In this document: one piece after another, positions 37,401-50,296 of the stretch
Layout of the letters: the number at the start of each line of letters is the position of its first letter
Position numbering within the stretch: the stretch's first letter is position 1
Origin: Chamaelirium japonicum
Lineage: Eukaryota; Streptophyta; Magnoliopsida; Liliales; Melanthiaceae
NCBI GenBank assembly: GCA_947650365.1
Contig: OX393557.1
Coordinates: 31,960,209 to 32,024,208 of the forward strand
Length of the DNA: 64,000 bases
Direction of reading: 5' to 3'
Notes under the pieces: generated by a model
Told to the model about the DNA's origin: nothing
What the model saw: the letters and a program-made list of their open reading frames with translations, nothing else
Databases searched by the model: none
Made by a program: the position numbers and the translations under genes

Positions 37401-40400
37401 AGATATTTGTTTAGAAAGATGTGCGGCATGTGCCCAATGTATCATTTTATTTGTAAGGAGATGTACTGGGAAAACAATTTTTTAATAACCGGGACAAAAC
37501 ATGCAGATCTATTATGTTTGTGTTAGCGAATTCTTACATATGCGGTTCTAAATGTAGTTCTTTGTCAAAAATAATGTCAACAGTGTAACATATTATGTTT
37601 GTGTAGGTATTTAGTCAATATATTTATATGTGGCTCTGAATGTAGTTCTTTTGTCAACAATTACGGCACCACTGTTGAAAGCTGCTATTGGTTTTTGTGT
37701 TTTTTGCATGGACCAACAATGCAGTTAGTTCACTATACTTAAGTGATTCAATTACGTCTATAGCAGAAAAACTTAATATTATATCATGTCCATTTCATAT
37801 TTAAACTTTATTCATTTATGATATTCGACTCAGGTTTATTATTTTACAGCTTTAACCTTGGCACCACTTGTCTTCAAAGTAGATCCCAATTGGAATGTAG
37901 TATTGACGGCATGTCTGACTGTTTATGTCGGTTGCTACCGGTCGGTCAAGCCAACTCCACCATCAGTAAGCACCGATAATCTTCTTACACTGCCTTTGGT
38001 ATTTTTTTATGGTGTAAATTAACTAGCATGTTGCCATTGGGCTTTCTTCTGAAGGTTGCTTGTAATTCATGCAGGAGACGATGTCAAACGAACATGCCAT
38101 GCGCTTTCCTTTGGTCGGGAGTGCAATGCTTTTGTCATTGTTTTTGCTTTTCAAGTTTCTCTCGAAAGATTTAGTCAACGCTGTACTCACATGTTACTTC
38201 TTTGTGCTTGGGATCATCGCCTTTTCGTATGGTCTTCGCCATTGTCTAAGATAATGAGATATTATCTTCTATGTAAATTATTATAATTAGCACTGGACTC
38301 GGTTATTGCAGTGTCTCAACTGTTGGATTTTTATTTGCAGCGCGACGCTGTTACCTGCAATTAAGCGTTTTCTTCCTAAAGATTGGAATGAAGACCTCAT
38401 AATCTGGCACGCGCCATATTTCCGCTGTATGAGAATTATTTATCCCTTATATATATATTTTTTCACCAACTTAGCATTTCAAATATCATATTGTTTGATT
38501 TCTTGTTCTGGGTCTGTCCATCATTTTTGCAGCTACTATCAGCTTTTCACTTCTTGCATTGTTAGTGACCTTAGTTATAGACTTCATGCTAACCTATTAC
38601 AGATGGCTTGCTGATTGATGCCTGGCATTATTTTCTTTTGGTTGGCATTTACCTAGACTCATAATCTTTGATTGTACTAAAGCATCTACTTTTTAGTTTT
38701 TTCTTTTCTTATTTTAGAAATCACATACGGAATTTGATTAGTTAAGCCAATCATACCACTTTGGCAGGACCATATCTCTTGGATGTTAATGTGGATGTTT
38801 AGTTTTGGGTACAGAAACTTGAATAAGTAGGACTTATTTATACATTCGATATGTTATGCATTTTATGCATATTTTCGGTTCTAATCAAGATTATTTAAGT
38901 TTTGTCACTTGACACGTTACGTACAGGGTAATAAAACAAGAGACATCGGTATAAGAGCCGTGGAATACACAGATTTGGCCTTCTTAAGGAGAAGAGGGAC
39001 GGCCTCTACCATTTTTTTTAATTAATTGAATTCTAAGGTAGCAATTCTTGGGAATTCAATTTCCGAGAATCGCAATTGCGAGGAGTTTTAATTTCACAGT
39101 TTGACAAGTGAGAATTCATGTAGGAAATAAAAAATTATGTTCTTTTGATCGTGATAACTTTATTTTTTTGATACATTCAAAGGGGAGGTCACAATCGGAC
39201 CTTCGGAAGGCGCCACAAGCTAGCGCTGCAAGAGAAGTCCACCATCAATGGGGGGAAAACGACACTCGGCGGTAACAAACTCGCCACACAGGTGATGAGA
39301 GGCGCCACGACTGGCACCACAAACAACAAAACAAGCAAAGGAGTCTAGATCCTAGCCGCTGCTTGCAGGCGCGGGGAGAGACCGCACACCGGCGGTGAAA
39401 AAAACCCCAAAACTACAACAAAAGCACAAGCCACCAAAAAACACAAACCAAAAGAGGTGCATCGTCGCCAGATCCAACCGCCAGAGAAATAGTTGAACTC
39501 GAAGCCAAGATCGTCGCTCCGCTGTCGAACTGTTGCCTTCACCGCACCACCGGGATCCTCCACCGTCCAGAAGGGGCGACTCGGAAAACCACCGGCGGAG
39601 AACCACGACGCCGGGGATAGGTTCGACCTCCTTGCTGCATCCAGTGGTAGATCCGGCTCGTCGCCAAGCAGAAACTGTCAACTAGCCGGAGGGGACCGCC
39701 GTGACTTCTTTGTGTCGAAAACAAGAACTTTGGCGATTTGGAGAGCTCCTATCTACAGGGGGAGAAAGGGGTACTAACACACCCTAGAAGCCCAAGCCGA
39801 TCCAAGGCTTGGCCTACCCGCAGCCGCCGACGGTGGCATCCAAGTAGGCCAAGCAACGGCTTCAAGGAACCCTAACCCTAGGCCAAAGAAGGGTGACCGT
39901 GATAACCAAACATAGGCATTCAAATGTCTATGATATAATCTAGTAAAACTAAAAAGGCAAATGAGTGAACATCATGATATATAATAAAAACAACTATCAC
40001 TAGGCTTAAGCAATTAAACAAGTAAAATTAAAATTAAAAGTAGCACATATTGTCTGAACTAACTTATACTTAACGACTCAAAATAATAATTGTCAACAAA
40101 ACAAGACTTAAAACATGATTGCTAAATATACTTTAGCAACCATTTCTTTCTCGTTTCTCTACTAAAGAGAAGAATATGCATGCAAGCCTCTTGTGACTCT
40201 TGTCCTGGACATATTCTATGGCACTAATAATCTCTTCCTCAATTAACCCCAGAGTCTTCATGAGTTCTTACGTTACCCTGTTCGTATCAACGCACATAGA
40301 AAGATCTCATATGCATTTGGCTATATCCTAGAGGTTTGCATTCAAAGCAGACAATGCTTCCTTAGATTTTCGTGTATTCCTCTTCTTCGTTGAGCCTTCG

Positions 40401-43400
40401 ATTACCATTTAAGTTGAAGTGCCTATTGGTGTTGTGGGAAATGGATAAATATCTTAGCTAATCCAATGACATACCCTTCAACGTCTTGCATATTACTCTA
40501 CTGATCAGCCATATCAACCTGAACACCATTCAGGGCACTGGTAGCAGTAGGTAGCCGACAGTCAACTATATAAGAATTCAATGCTTCGAGCATTTCTTTG
40601 GGTCATTCCACCCAAACCCCCTTGTGTTTGTCAAATTGATTTTGGTCATACACCAAGTACGCTATTTTTCAACCTACTCCGTATGTTCTCTTTTTGTCAG
40701 TGTGGGATGGTAACATCTATAGATAGTAATCCAGTGCCTGGGTGTTCAGGTCTGTACATGAGAATTGGTCCATACTGCATTGAGTGTGATGTTGGGACTG
40801 GGGTTCCATTTATTTCCTACTTGATTATTTTAATGGCTACACTTCATCCTACCCTCGAAAAAGGGCAATGGTCTTTGATTTTTGTATCTACTTTATAACT
40901 AAAATATAGTTTGTCAATTGATCTATCTTATGGATACTGGCTACTATCAGAAACCTATTGTCTAGAGCTATTGTTGCTGCATAAATAATACTTTCAGAGG
41001 ATTTATAGTTTAGACGAGAGTTTTAACTAGGGCTGGCAATTTCGGACCCTACACGGCAGACCCGACACGAAGTTAGCGTGTTTGGGTCAGGGCTAAACGG
41101 GTTCGGGTTTTAAACGGGTTGACACGATAGACCCGTTTAATAAACGAGTCGGGTCCGGGTTTAGCGTCTGGACACGGTAGACCCAGGAAGACACGTTTAA
41201 AATTCAACGGGTCGGGTCGGGTCTACCCGCAATCCGATATTGTAATATATAGTATCAGCAGGTCTATCGGGTTAGATCGGGTCGAGTCGGATTGGGTCGG
41301 ATCGGGTCAACTGAATAAACCCATGTGGTAAACGGGTCTTATCAGGTCTACCCGTTTATAAACGGGTCGGGTACGGGTTGAGGATCTAGACACGATTAGT
41401 TAAACGAGTCGTGTCCGGGTCTAGGGGTTTTGGACACAACCCGAAACTAGACCCGACACGACCCCGACCCGACACGACCCATTGCCACCCCTAGTTTTAA
41501 CATACTGGAGTTCTTGGAGAAATTTATGTGCTACCATCTTGCATAAATGGAGTGGATAGAGGGAGGGGGTTCTCTTGTGGGTTTGCGCCGTTTTTTTTTT
41601 CCAATCCTTTTGTCTCAACAAGATTCGTGTATCAAATGTTTCACTTAGATACATCTAATTGCAAAGATTCAGCTTTCTTCTACTTAACTTGAGCAGTTGA
41701 TGAATTGAATATTCCTCGAGTGTTTTGTACAATTCAATAAGAAACTGGGTACCTGGAAGCTCTGTATTTGTGCGTGCTTATGTGAATGTCAGCTACATCA
41801 GTTTCATGTTATAAATGGTGCCAGTCACCTTTAGGAGTTCTAACAAAATCTGATTGTCATGATATATATTTTCCCAATCCTTGCTGCTATTGGGCAGGCT
41901 TAAAACAGTATAAAATCTTTATTGTTTCCCGAGCATTTTGTTTTGGAATGATGTTAGGTTTCAATATTCCTTTGATGCAGCTGCTTCAGTGGAGTTTACC
42001 AGGTCTCAAATTGTTGCGTCAATTCCAGGAACTTTTTTCTGTGTGTGGTATGCTTCACAAAAGCATTGGCTAGCAAACAATATTTTGGGAATTGCATTCT
42101 GCATTCAGGTTCGATTTGCCACTAAATTATAAGTTGATTGTGACAGTTCTGTTTAGTGCAATTCTATTATTTTTCTTTCACCTCCCCTATTAGTATATGG
42201 GATGCTTTCAAATCCTTTTGTGCTTTATTGGAAAATATTAACCGTATAGGAACTCTGCCCGATTAACTTTCGAGTATGGGTTTAGGTACCTCAATATTCA
42301 TATCCGAAACCAGAAACCCGATTGCCCCTCTAACTTGTGTATACTATATGATACAGTTTGACATATATATAGTGTACATATACCCCATATTTGGATCATA
42401 TGTCATTAAAACAAAAGCAAGGAAGTGTTGTATTCTTGCACTTACCATTATGGCCCTACAAAATTTACCAATAAGCCCTTATGCCTTTCAATATTTCATG
42501 TGTCCATATGGACCATACCTTATACTAAAATGGCTATTTTTAATTTGTGTATGGGTTAAAGGATCCATAGATAAGCAAGGGTTGCACGTGCAACACACGT
42601 GCCCAGCGAACTAGTCCTTAGCTTCATTTTTCGTTTAATGTTCCCTTTAAATTTCTGCATCTATAAATTTCTGCACCTATTTTAATTCTTGTTCATAGAT
42701 CTAATCATAAGCCGAGATCCACCAATAAACCCCGCATCAGCCTTCCCAAACCCAACATCTCGGCTACAGATTTTTAATTCTAGAAAATACATACTTTTTG
42801 AATTCCTTCATGAATCCCTTGTTCGGATCATAAAACCCTAGACCTCATCCTTGTTGGTAATAGGCTTCGCCTAGTTAAATTTTTTTCCATCTATGAGCAC
42901 TTCTGTAGTGTAATTTGAGTTAAATTTCAGATCTGATCTTATCTTCCCAATATGAAACTGTCCCAAATCACACCCAATCTCAAAGCCCATCAAGTTCCTT
43001 TCCTTTCTTCAATCATTTTCGTATCAGAGTTCTATCTCTTTGATTCCGCCTGCATCAAAACCCTTGTATAGCTCCTAGTTCCCTATTCCCTACACTTTAG
43101 CCTACCATAGCTAGTTCTCTTTAGAACTTTTCTTGTTTAATACACAACAATCCAACTTTCATATCAACATTATTGTATGAACAAGCAAAAATTTCCCCAC
43201 ACCCTCCCAAACCATCCTAAGAAACTAGCAATATTTTTCGCATAATTATATGCTAATTTTGGTTGCAAAGGCACACATGATAAATGCTGGGAGATGAGGA
43301 TGACGAGTTCGATTTGCGGTTAAACTGGGAAGGATAAATTCAGAATAAAAAAAGAAACCATACGTAGCGTAAAGTTGTTTCGGGCAATGGTTTGGGCGTG

Positions 43401-46400
43401 CGAAGACGACTGGAGGAAGCACCTTTTTTCTTCGGGGGAGGTGGTTGGGGAGGTGGGGGTAGAAGAGTAAGGGGTTGTGGGGTACAGAGCATAAGATTAC
43501 TTGGCTATGTACTGGTAGACATGCCACCCTTCAAAGCAATGGATAATGAATAGGAATATTTTAGACCTTTACCAAACAATCAGCGACTTGGATGATGCAA
43601 AATTACAGGTAGATAGAGGATTGGGTTCAATAAAAGAGCTAGTTTAGGCACTTTGTTTTGGCTGATACAGAAATATAGAGTATAGAGGATTGCTTTCATG
43701 CCAACATTACTTTATTATTTTTAATATTTTGAGGTTATGGATTGAGGTGAGTTTGGTGTTTATATTCTAATTGTTTCCTTGTGTTATCATCTCCTTAATC
43801 AATTTGTTATTGTATAATTTTGATTATTAACTTTGTCATCTTTCTTCTCCTCCCTATTATCTCCTTTAGGTAGATTCCCAGCCAACTGTGAGACATGCTA
43901 GGATCCTTTACAGTTTACACAATCGCGTGAAGGTTGACTTCCATTAGAAAACTCTACCGATCCTTTGGTGCATCATACTTGTCTAGAGTGTGTTCCATAG
44001 GCGTCCAGGTTGTGTTGTTGTAAATTTTGGTCTTAAAGCCATATCTTCTTGATCCTTCGACATCAGACATGCTGTGTATGGGTCCTATGGGATATGCAGT
44101 TGAATCTAGACATCAGACATGCCTCCTATATTCCATTTTTATAATTTATCTTTTGAAAAGATTGGAAACAATTTGTGATCACATCCACGATCCCAATCCT
44201 GGATACAAGAGGTTACATCCAGTATGATTCTTTTAATTTTATTACGAGATCCATCCTCACAACATAGATTTTTGAAACATTGATATCACCATTTCTTTAA
44301 AGTTAGTGAGACTTCTATAATATGCTCATGCCTCCTATATTCCATTTTTTATAATTTATCTCTGGAAAAGATTGGAAACAATTTGTGATCACATCCACAA
44401 TCCCAATCCTGGATACAAGAGGTTACAACCAGTATGATTCTCTCTATGATTTACTACGAGATCCCAATCCTCACAACATAGATTTTTGAAACATTGATGT
44501 CACCTTTCCCTGAAGGTTAGTGTAGTGGTGCTTAGTGGACATGTGTATATACTTGTATCTAAATGTGAGACTTGTATATAGTGTTCCGTACATGCTTATA
44601 CACCCCTTCGTCTGTGTTGTAACCTCTTTATATTTTGAAATTTGTAATTTTTTGTATTTGTCCCTCACCCTAATGCTTGGATTAGAAATTTTCGTCCGTG
44701 CTCGTATCTTTGTGGCCCCAATTTACGTGTATCATGCCATACTAAGACACGACATGCATCGGCATGGAAAATTATGCAAGGCGCTAATTGGTTTGCCATG
44801 ATACAAGAATTTTTTTAATCTTTTTGACATCTGAACTACCTATGTTTTTAATTTTATTGACCACATGAACACAAGTTTTTATGCTCCTATAGAAATTTAA
44901 CATACTATATGCCCTTGTTACTTGTGCATGTTGCTGGTGAACGTGCTTTTAACATGTACGTCACTTTAGTTAAACATATCCAACAAATGAACTAATATTC
45001 TTAAGTAGCATCATTGTTTAACAAATATAGTAGATGATAAATGCATGAACATTGTGGTTCATTTGAGCAAAGTATAGTAAAAAGACATCTATCTCAGATA
45101 GACATGCATATATAATGCAAGTCTTGCATGAGAAAGATAACATAGTTTGCATAACTAGCAAATGATGAATATGAAAATCATATTCTCAAGCCTAACCATG
45201 TATTATTATTAGTCTGTTGGATAATTATATTACTTGTCATCATCCAAGTTTTATCCCATCAAGATGGGGTGAAGTATAAAGGCGATTGTCAAAATTTTTC
45301 GTCTGGCTGTGAACCTGATGTCAACCCTTGGTACCGAAAGCCTGACCATGACAACTTGGCAAAAGAGGGACCTGCCAAGAAACCTGAGAGTCTGATTGGT
45401 GGTAAAGGGTCCTATCTTGTTGAGTAGAATGACAAAAAAAAAGCACAAACGAAATCTTATGTTGTAGGCAATTAAAATAACCCTTTATAAATCCTTCTCA
45501 TAAAGAACCATCTATCCTAATCGTCGATTATTTGGCGTCGGCTTTATAAATCCTTTTGTCCCATTCATTTATAATAAGTGCTATCTTTGTCTCAGTGCCA
45601 TCTTTTCGATATCCTTCTGACAACTTCCATCAACGTTATTTTAGGTCCTCTCTTTCTTAGTCTATCTAAATAATCCTATATGTATGCTTAATGGTTGGTG
45701 ATTTATCTAGCTAAAAGCTTTTAAAGGAATATGGGTAGCTACATAGGTTCCTATTTATTATATATATTATTAATATTCAACTGTTTCCTTTTTGGTTTTC
45801 CTATGTATTGTTTGATTAAATGTTGACGAACTCACATGCATTTTCTTAATATGCACAGATTTACTTACTTGAAGGACGGTTTAACAGTTCGAAATTAGTA
45901 GAGTAGTTGTATGGTAGTTCTATCCTTTGGATATTATTTAACAAACCATTCTATGTTTTGTAGGGAATTGAAATGCTATCATTGGGCTCATTTAAAACTG
46001 GTGCCATTCTTTTGGTAAGAAAAATCTCTATTACAAACACATATGAGCTTGGTTTCATGTCCTTACTGTTTTGTTGTGATGTATTCATCACCATTCACCA
46101 CTGAAATGATATCTGCTGTGTCAACCCGTGGTACATCCTGTCATTTTCAGTATATAATATTATATCAAGCATCATTCATACTTTTATTTCTAGAATTACT
46201 CGTTAAGAGATGTATGTCTTAAGGATTCTTGGAGTTCTAATGGCCAAGTATCTTTGTCAACATCTTGGTCCTAGGGATCCAATTACATATATAAAAATGC
46301 AGAAGATTACTTAATTGTAATTGTTAATTGAGAATACAAAACATTCCATAGATCCCCCTATTCTGTTACTGGAAGAATCAGCTGATTACTACTTCTGGAG

Positions 46401-49400
46401 CAATATTATTGAAGACCCATAATGTACATACAATTCATTTAACTGTTCATAGTAATCTGTCCTTGATTTCCAATGTTCTGTAGTTAAATCAGAGTGTGCT
46501 GGGAAGTGTTGATCTGAAAGTTTTAGGTTCTTTGAGCAAAGCATCTGCATGAAGTGATATGCACTATTCAATAAAATTAAAACATGGTGATTGTAGCCTG
46601 TGTACACACAATGTGTATTGCTACAACTCCCACCGAACTCCCACCGGGTTTCTTGCTGCCCTGTTGTGGATAGCAAATAAGACGTGAGTTCCGTACACCA
46701 ATTGTGCATTCAAAAGGCATAAAAAGGTTGCTAGATCGTAACCCCTTCATCATTTTGTAATATATTGCGAGGGAGTACTTGTCACAAAACATTAGCTACA
46801 TGATTAGATAATCATATACAAGGGTACATTCTTTGAAATTTGACCTCGACACTGTTTATGGTATGTTGTGTGCAAAAGCATCTATGTCATGACTATTGGG
46901 TAAAAGTTACTGATTTAGTGTGTTATGTTAACCGTCTAGTAGCAGACAATGAATTCTTATTGTAGTATTGCATCTTGTCTATATGCAAATCAATCTTTTC
47001 ATGAACCATATGCCTAATTGTATGGTGGTAGTCCTCTGACTGATCAATTACTATGTTTGATGTCTACTTGAATGTGTTGCATTAGCATTACTGGCATTGG
47101 CTAAGTATTACCCCTTATCATACCTAAGGCTAGCATGATTTACATGTAGCACTTTACTGTGCTGATACTAGCGCTCACAAGCCAGGACAGATTTGCGATG
47201 TCGAAGATTCACCAAATGCACTCTATGATACACTGGAAAAACCTTAAATATGGCATCTTGTCTGTCATTAATTATTTTCAGCGGGAAGGTAGTATGCTTT
47301 GAATAATTGTCACGAATTATCCTCTTCTTGAAGCCTCAAAAGTCCAGTTGAATTCACAGACTGTTGGTAATGACAAATGCTAAACACATGCTTTACACTA
47401 TATCATGAATTCTAACCTGTAAACTAATGCAAATTAGTAGACTGCAAGAGAAAGAATTCAGAAAAAGGATAGGTTCCCAACTTATAAAATAAACCTCACT
47501 ACTTTTACTCTTTTATTAGTTTTTATTTAAAAATAATTTTAATGATAAACCTCACTATTTTTCTGCATTCTAAGAAAAGGGTGTCTTCATTTATTTTAAT
47601 GAGACATGGTGATCTTCCTTTTAGCACCTGGTTTTACTTATGGCAATCATTATTGTGATTTGAACTAGAAATGCTGTTTATTTTTTAATTTATTACTATC
47701 TATAAATTGTATGTCTAACTTATCATTGCTTTTGGCTATCTCCAAATATAGGCTGGACTTTTTGTGTATGATATATTCTGGGTATTCTTTACTCCGGTGA
47801 TGGTTAGTGTTGCTAAATCTTTTGATGCTCCTATAAAGGTTAGTTCTTTCATTTAGTAGACAACAATTTTATGTATGTGTAGAATCTGTTTGTCAGCTTT
47901 TGTGCAAACTTTTTGGTGGCTTTTATACCCAATTTACTTGCTATTTTCTATCATGCAGCTTCTATTCCCAACTTCAGATTCTGCACGACCATTCTCCATG
48001 CTTGGGCTTGGTGATATCGTAATTCCTGGTCAGAGTTTTTCTTTTTCCAGTCACATTCAGTTGTGGTTACCTTTCTAATGATTTTCTTCTTTTGATATTC
48101 GTTAAGCCATGATTATTTGGCTCTATTTTATCTATCAATGCAGTTCTGAAATGACTGGCAGGTAGGTGCTGTCAAAATTGTCAAAAGAGAAAGAGGGAGA
48201 AACTGGATTCCACTAGGATCGAGCATACATGGCATAAACCAAGTAAAATGACCAAATTAATGATTAGTTTATACTTTATCGCCCACCTAAAAAAGAAATA
48301 AATATATAAATGAGTAAATAAAGATAAATGGAAAATAAAAGCACATGAAAACACACACGATCATTAATATACCATAAGGACATACATTAGTGAGGCCTAC
48401 ATGGATCTCAGTTGGACTTTTTGAGCTTTATTATAAAAAAACTACATCAATTCTGTTATAGCCTTTTTTTTATGGCCCAAACTAATCAAAAAGTGGTGAG
48501 AATAACCAATTTAACCTTAACAACCTGAGTCTGTGTACACTAGCTTGTCGCCATCTTCCACATATCATATTCCTGTAGATAGAGCAACCTTGCTATTTAT
48601 ACCTCATCCTTTATGCTCTTCTTGATTCAGATTATTTAGGATCTTAGTGATTGACAATGGTGTTTTCCTACATTGTACTCGCCGTAGATTTGTCTGCTAG
48701 ATTCCTATTCGGAATGCAAACATATCAAATCGGTTTCATGTCAAATCTTTTTTTTTTTTGGGGAAGCAGATTACACTAATAAAGGCAAACAACACCACAT
48801 ACAATCACATCTCCGTCACGTTGGAACACAGAAAAACCTGACTAGACTATGTTTCAGATTCAAGCTTCTTTAAGTCTGATTTGATTGGTTTTAGCTTCTG
48901 GTTGACTCCAATTGTAGTATCATGAACCCATATTGGTTAGTAAAATGTGATTACTGCTTCGAAATGGTCGACACTGCAGTTTTTACTTTCAGCCTTTTTT
49001 CGAGTCACATTTGATTGGTGATAGAATGCTGATATTTATTACATGGTTGATTCAAACCAACTGCTGGTGTGCGGTATTAGCAGTACTTCTTTAGCCTTGA
49101 GGTCATCCTTGATTTCAGATTATACAATTGGTGAATGAGGGATCGTTGACGTCTAGGAATTATATACGAAATCATTAAACTGCCTTGGTGAAAAATATAT
49201 AATAGAAATCATTTTAGATGAAGTTGGTTTGTGTGTGTATGTCATGACCCACTGATGAAAAAGGAAGGGATTGACTAACGGAGGGTAATGTACTCAAATG
49301 ATATACTTGACCATTGATACATTCATTGGTCTAGTATATAATGGCTTTTTTCGGTATACATGCAAGTGATACTATGTGGAGTTTAGCATTTTAATATAGC

Positions 49401-50265
49401 CTCTATGTGTTTACATAAAGTGCAATGCTTGTAATATGGACTATGGAGTTTTATGTGATGCTTATAGATCAATGCTTTATTACTTGAAGAGTGCCATGAT
49501 CTTGGAGTTTCTAAAAACACTATTTTATTGTATTTACAAGTAACTATCTAAGAAAAGAATAAATCCTCTCCATGATTCAAATATAGAAAAAAAATTATTA
49601 TACGGAACTTAATTGTAATGATGGAATATGTGCATTATTCATACAAGTAAGAATAATATATCAAATTGACTTAATTAATAGATTTAAGTGCCTTAAGTAA
49701 AGCAAACAGAGGGTAATGTACTGAAATGATATACTTGACCATTGATACATTTATTGGTCTAGTATATAATGGTTTTTTTCGGTATACATGCAAGTGATAC
49801 TATGTGGAGTTTAACGTGTTAATATAGGCTCAATGTGTTTACATAAAGTGCAATGCTTGTAATATGGACTATGGAGTTTTATGTGATGTTTATAGATCAA
49901 TGCTTTATTACTTGAAGAGTGCATGATCTTGGAGTTTCTAAAAACACTATTTTATTGTATTTACAAGTAATTATCTAAGAAAAGAATAAATCCTCTCCAT
50001 AATTCAAATATAGAAAAAAAAAATTATATGGAACTTAATTGTAATGATGGAATATGTGCATTATTCATACGAGTAAGCATAGTTTATCAAATTGACTTAA
50101 TTAATAGATTTAAGTGCCATAAGTAAATTAAACATTTCCACTCAAACATTAGATAAGAAGTCATAATAAAAAAGTAATGCAACAAGTACGATGAAATTAG
50201 TTGATGTATGCATTACTCTTAAACTTTTTATCTGATTTTCTTCTTTGCCTTCTTTTATTGGCCCC

Positions 50266-50296
<31 letters not shown>

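Noticed and set aside
39352-39777. Long open frames on both strands
   Set aside because: They lie inside a poly(A)-tailed retroposon and show no conserved domain; GC-rich sequence gives long chance frames.
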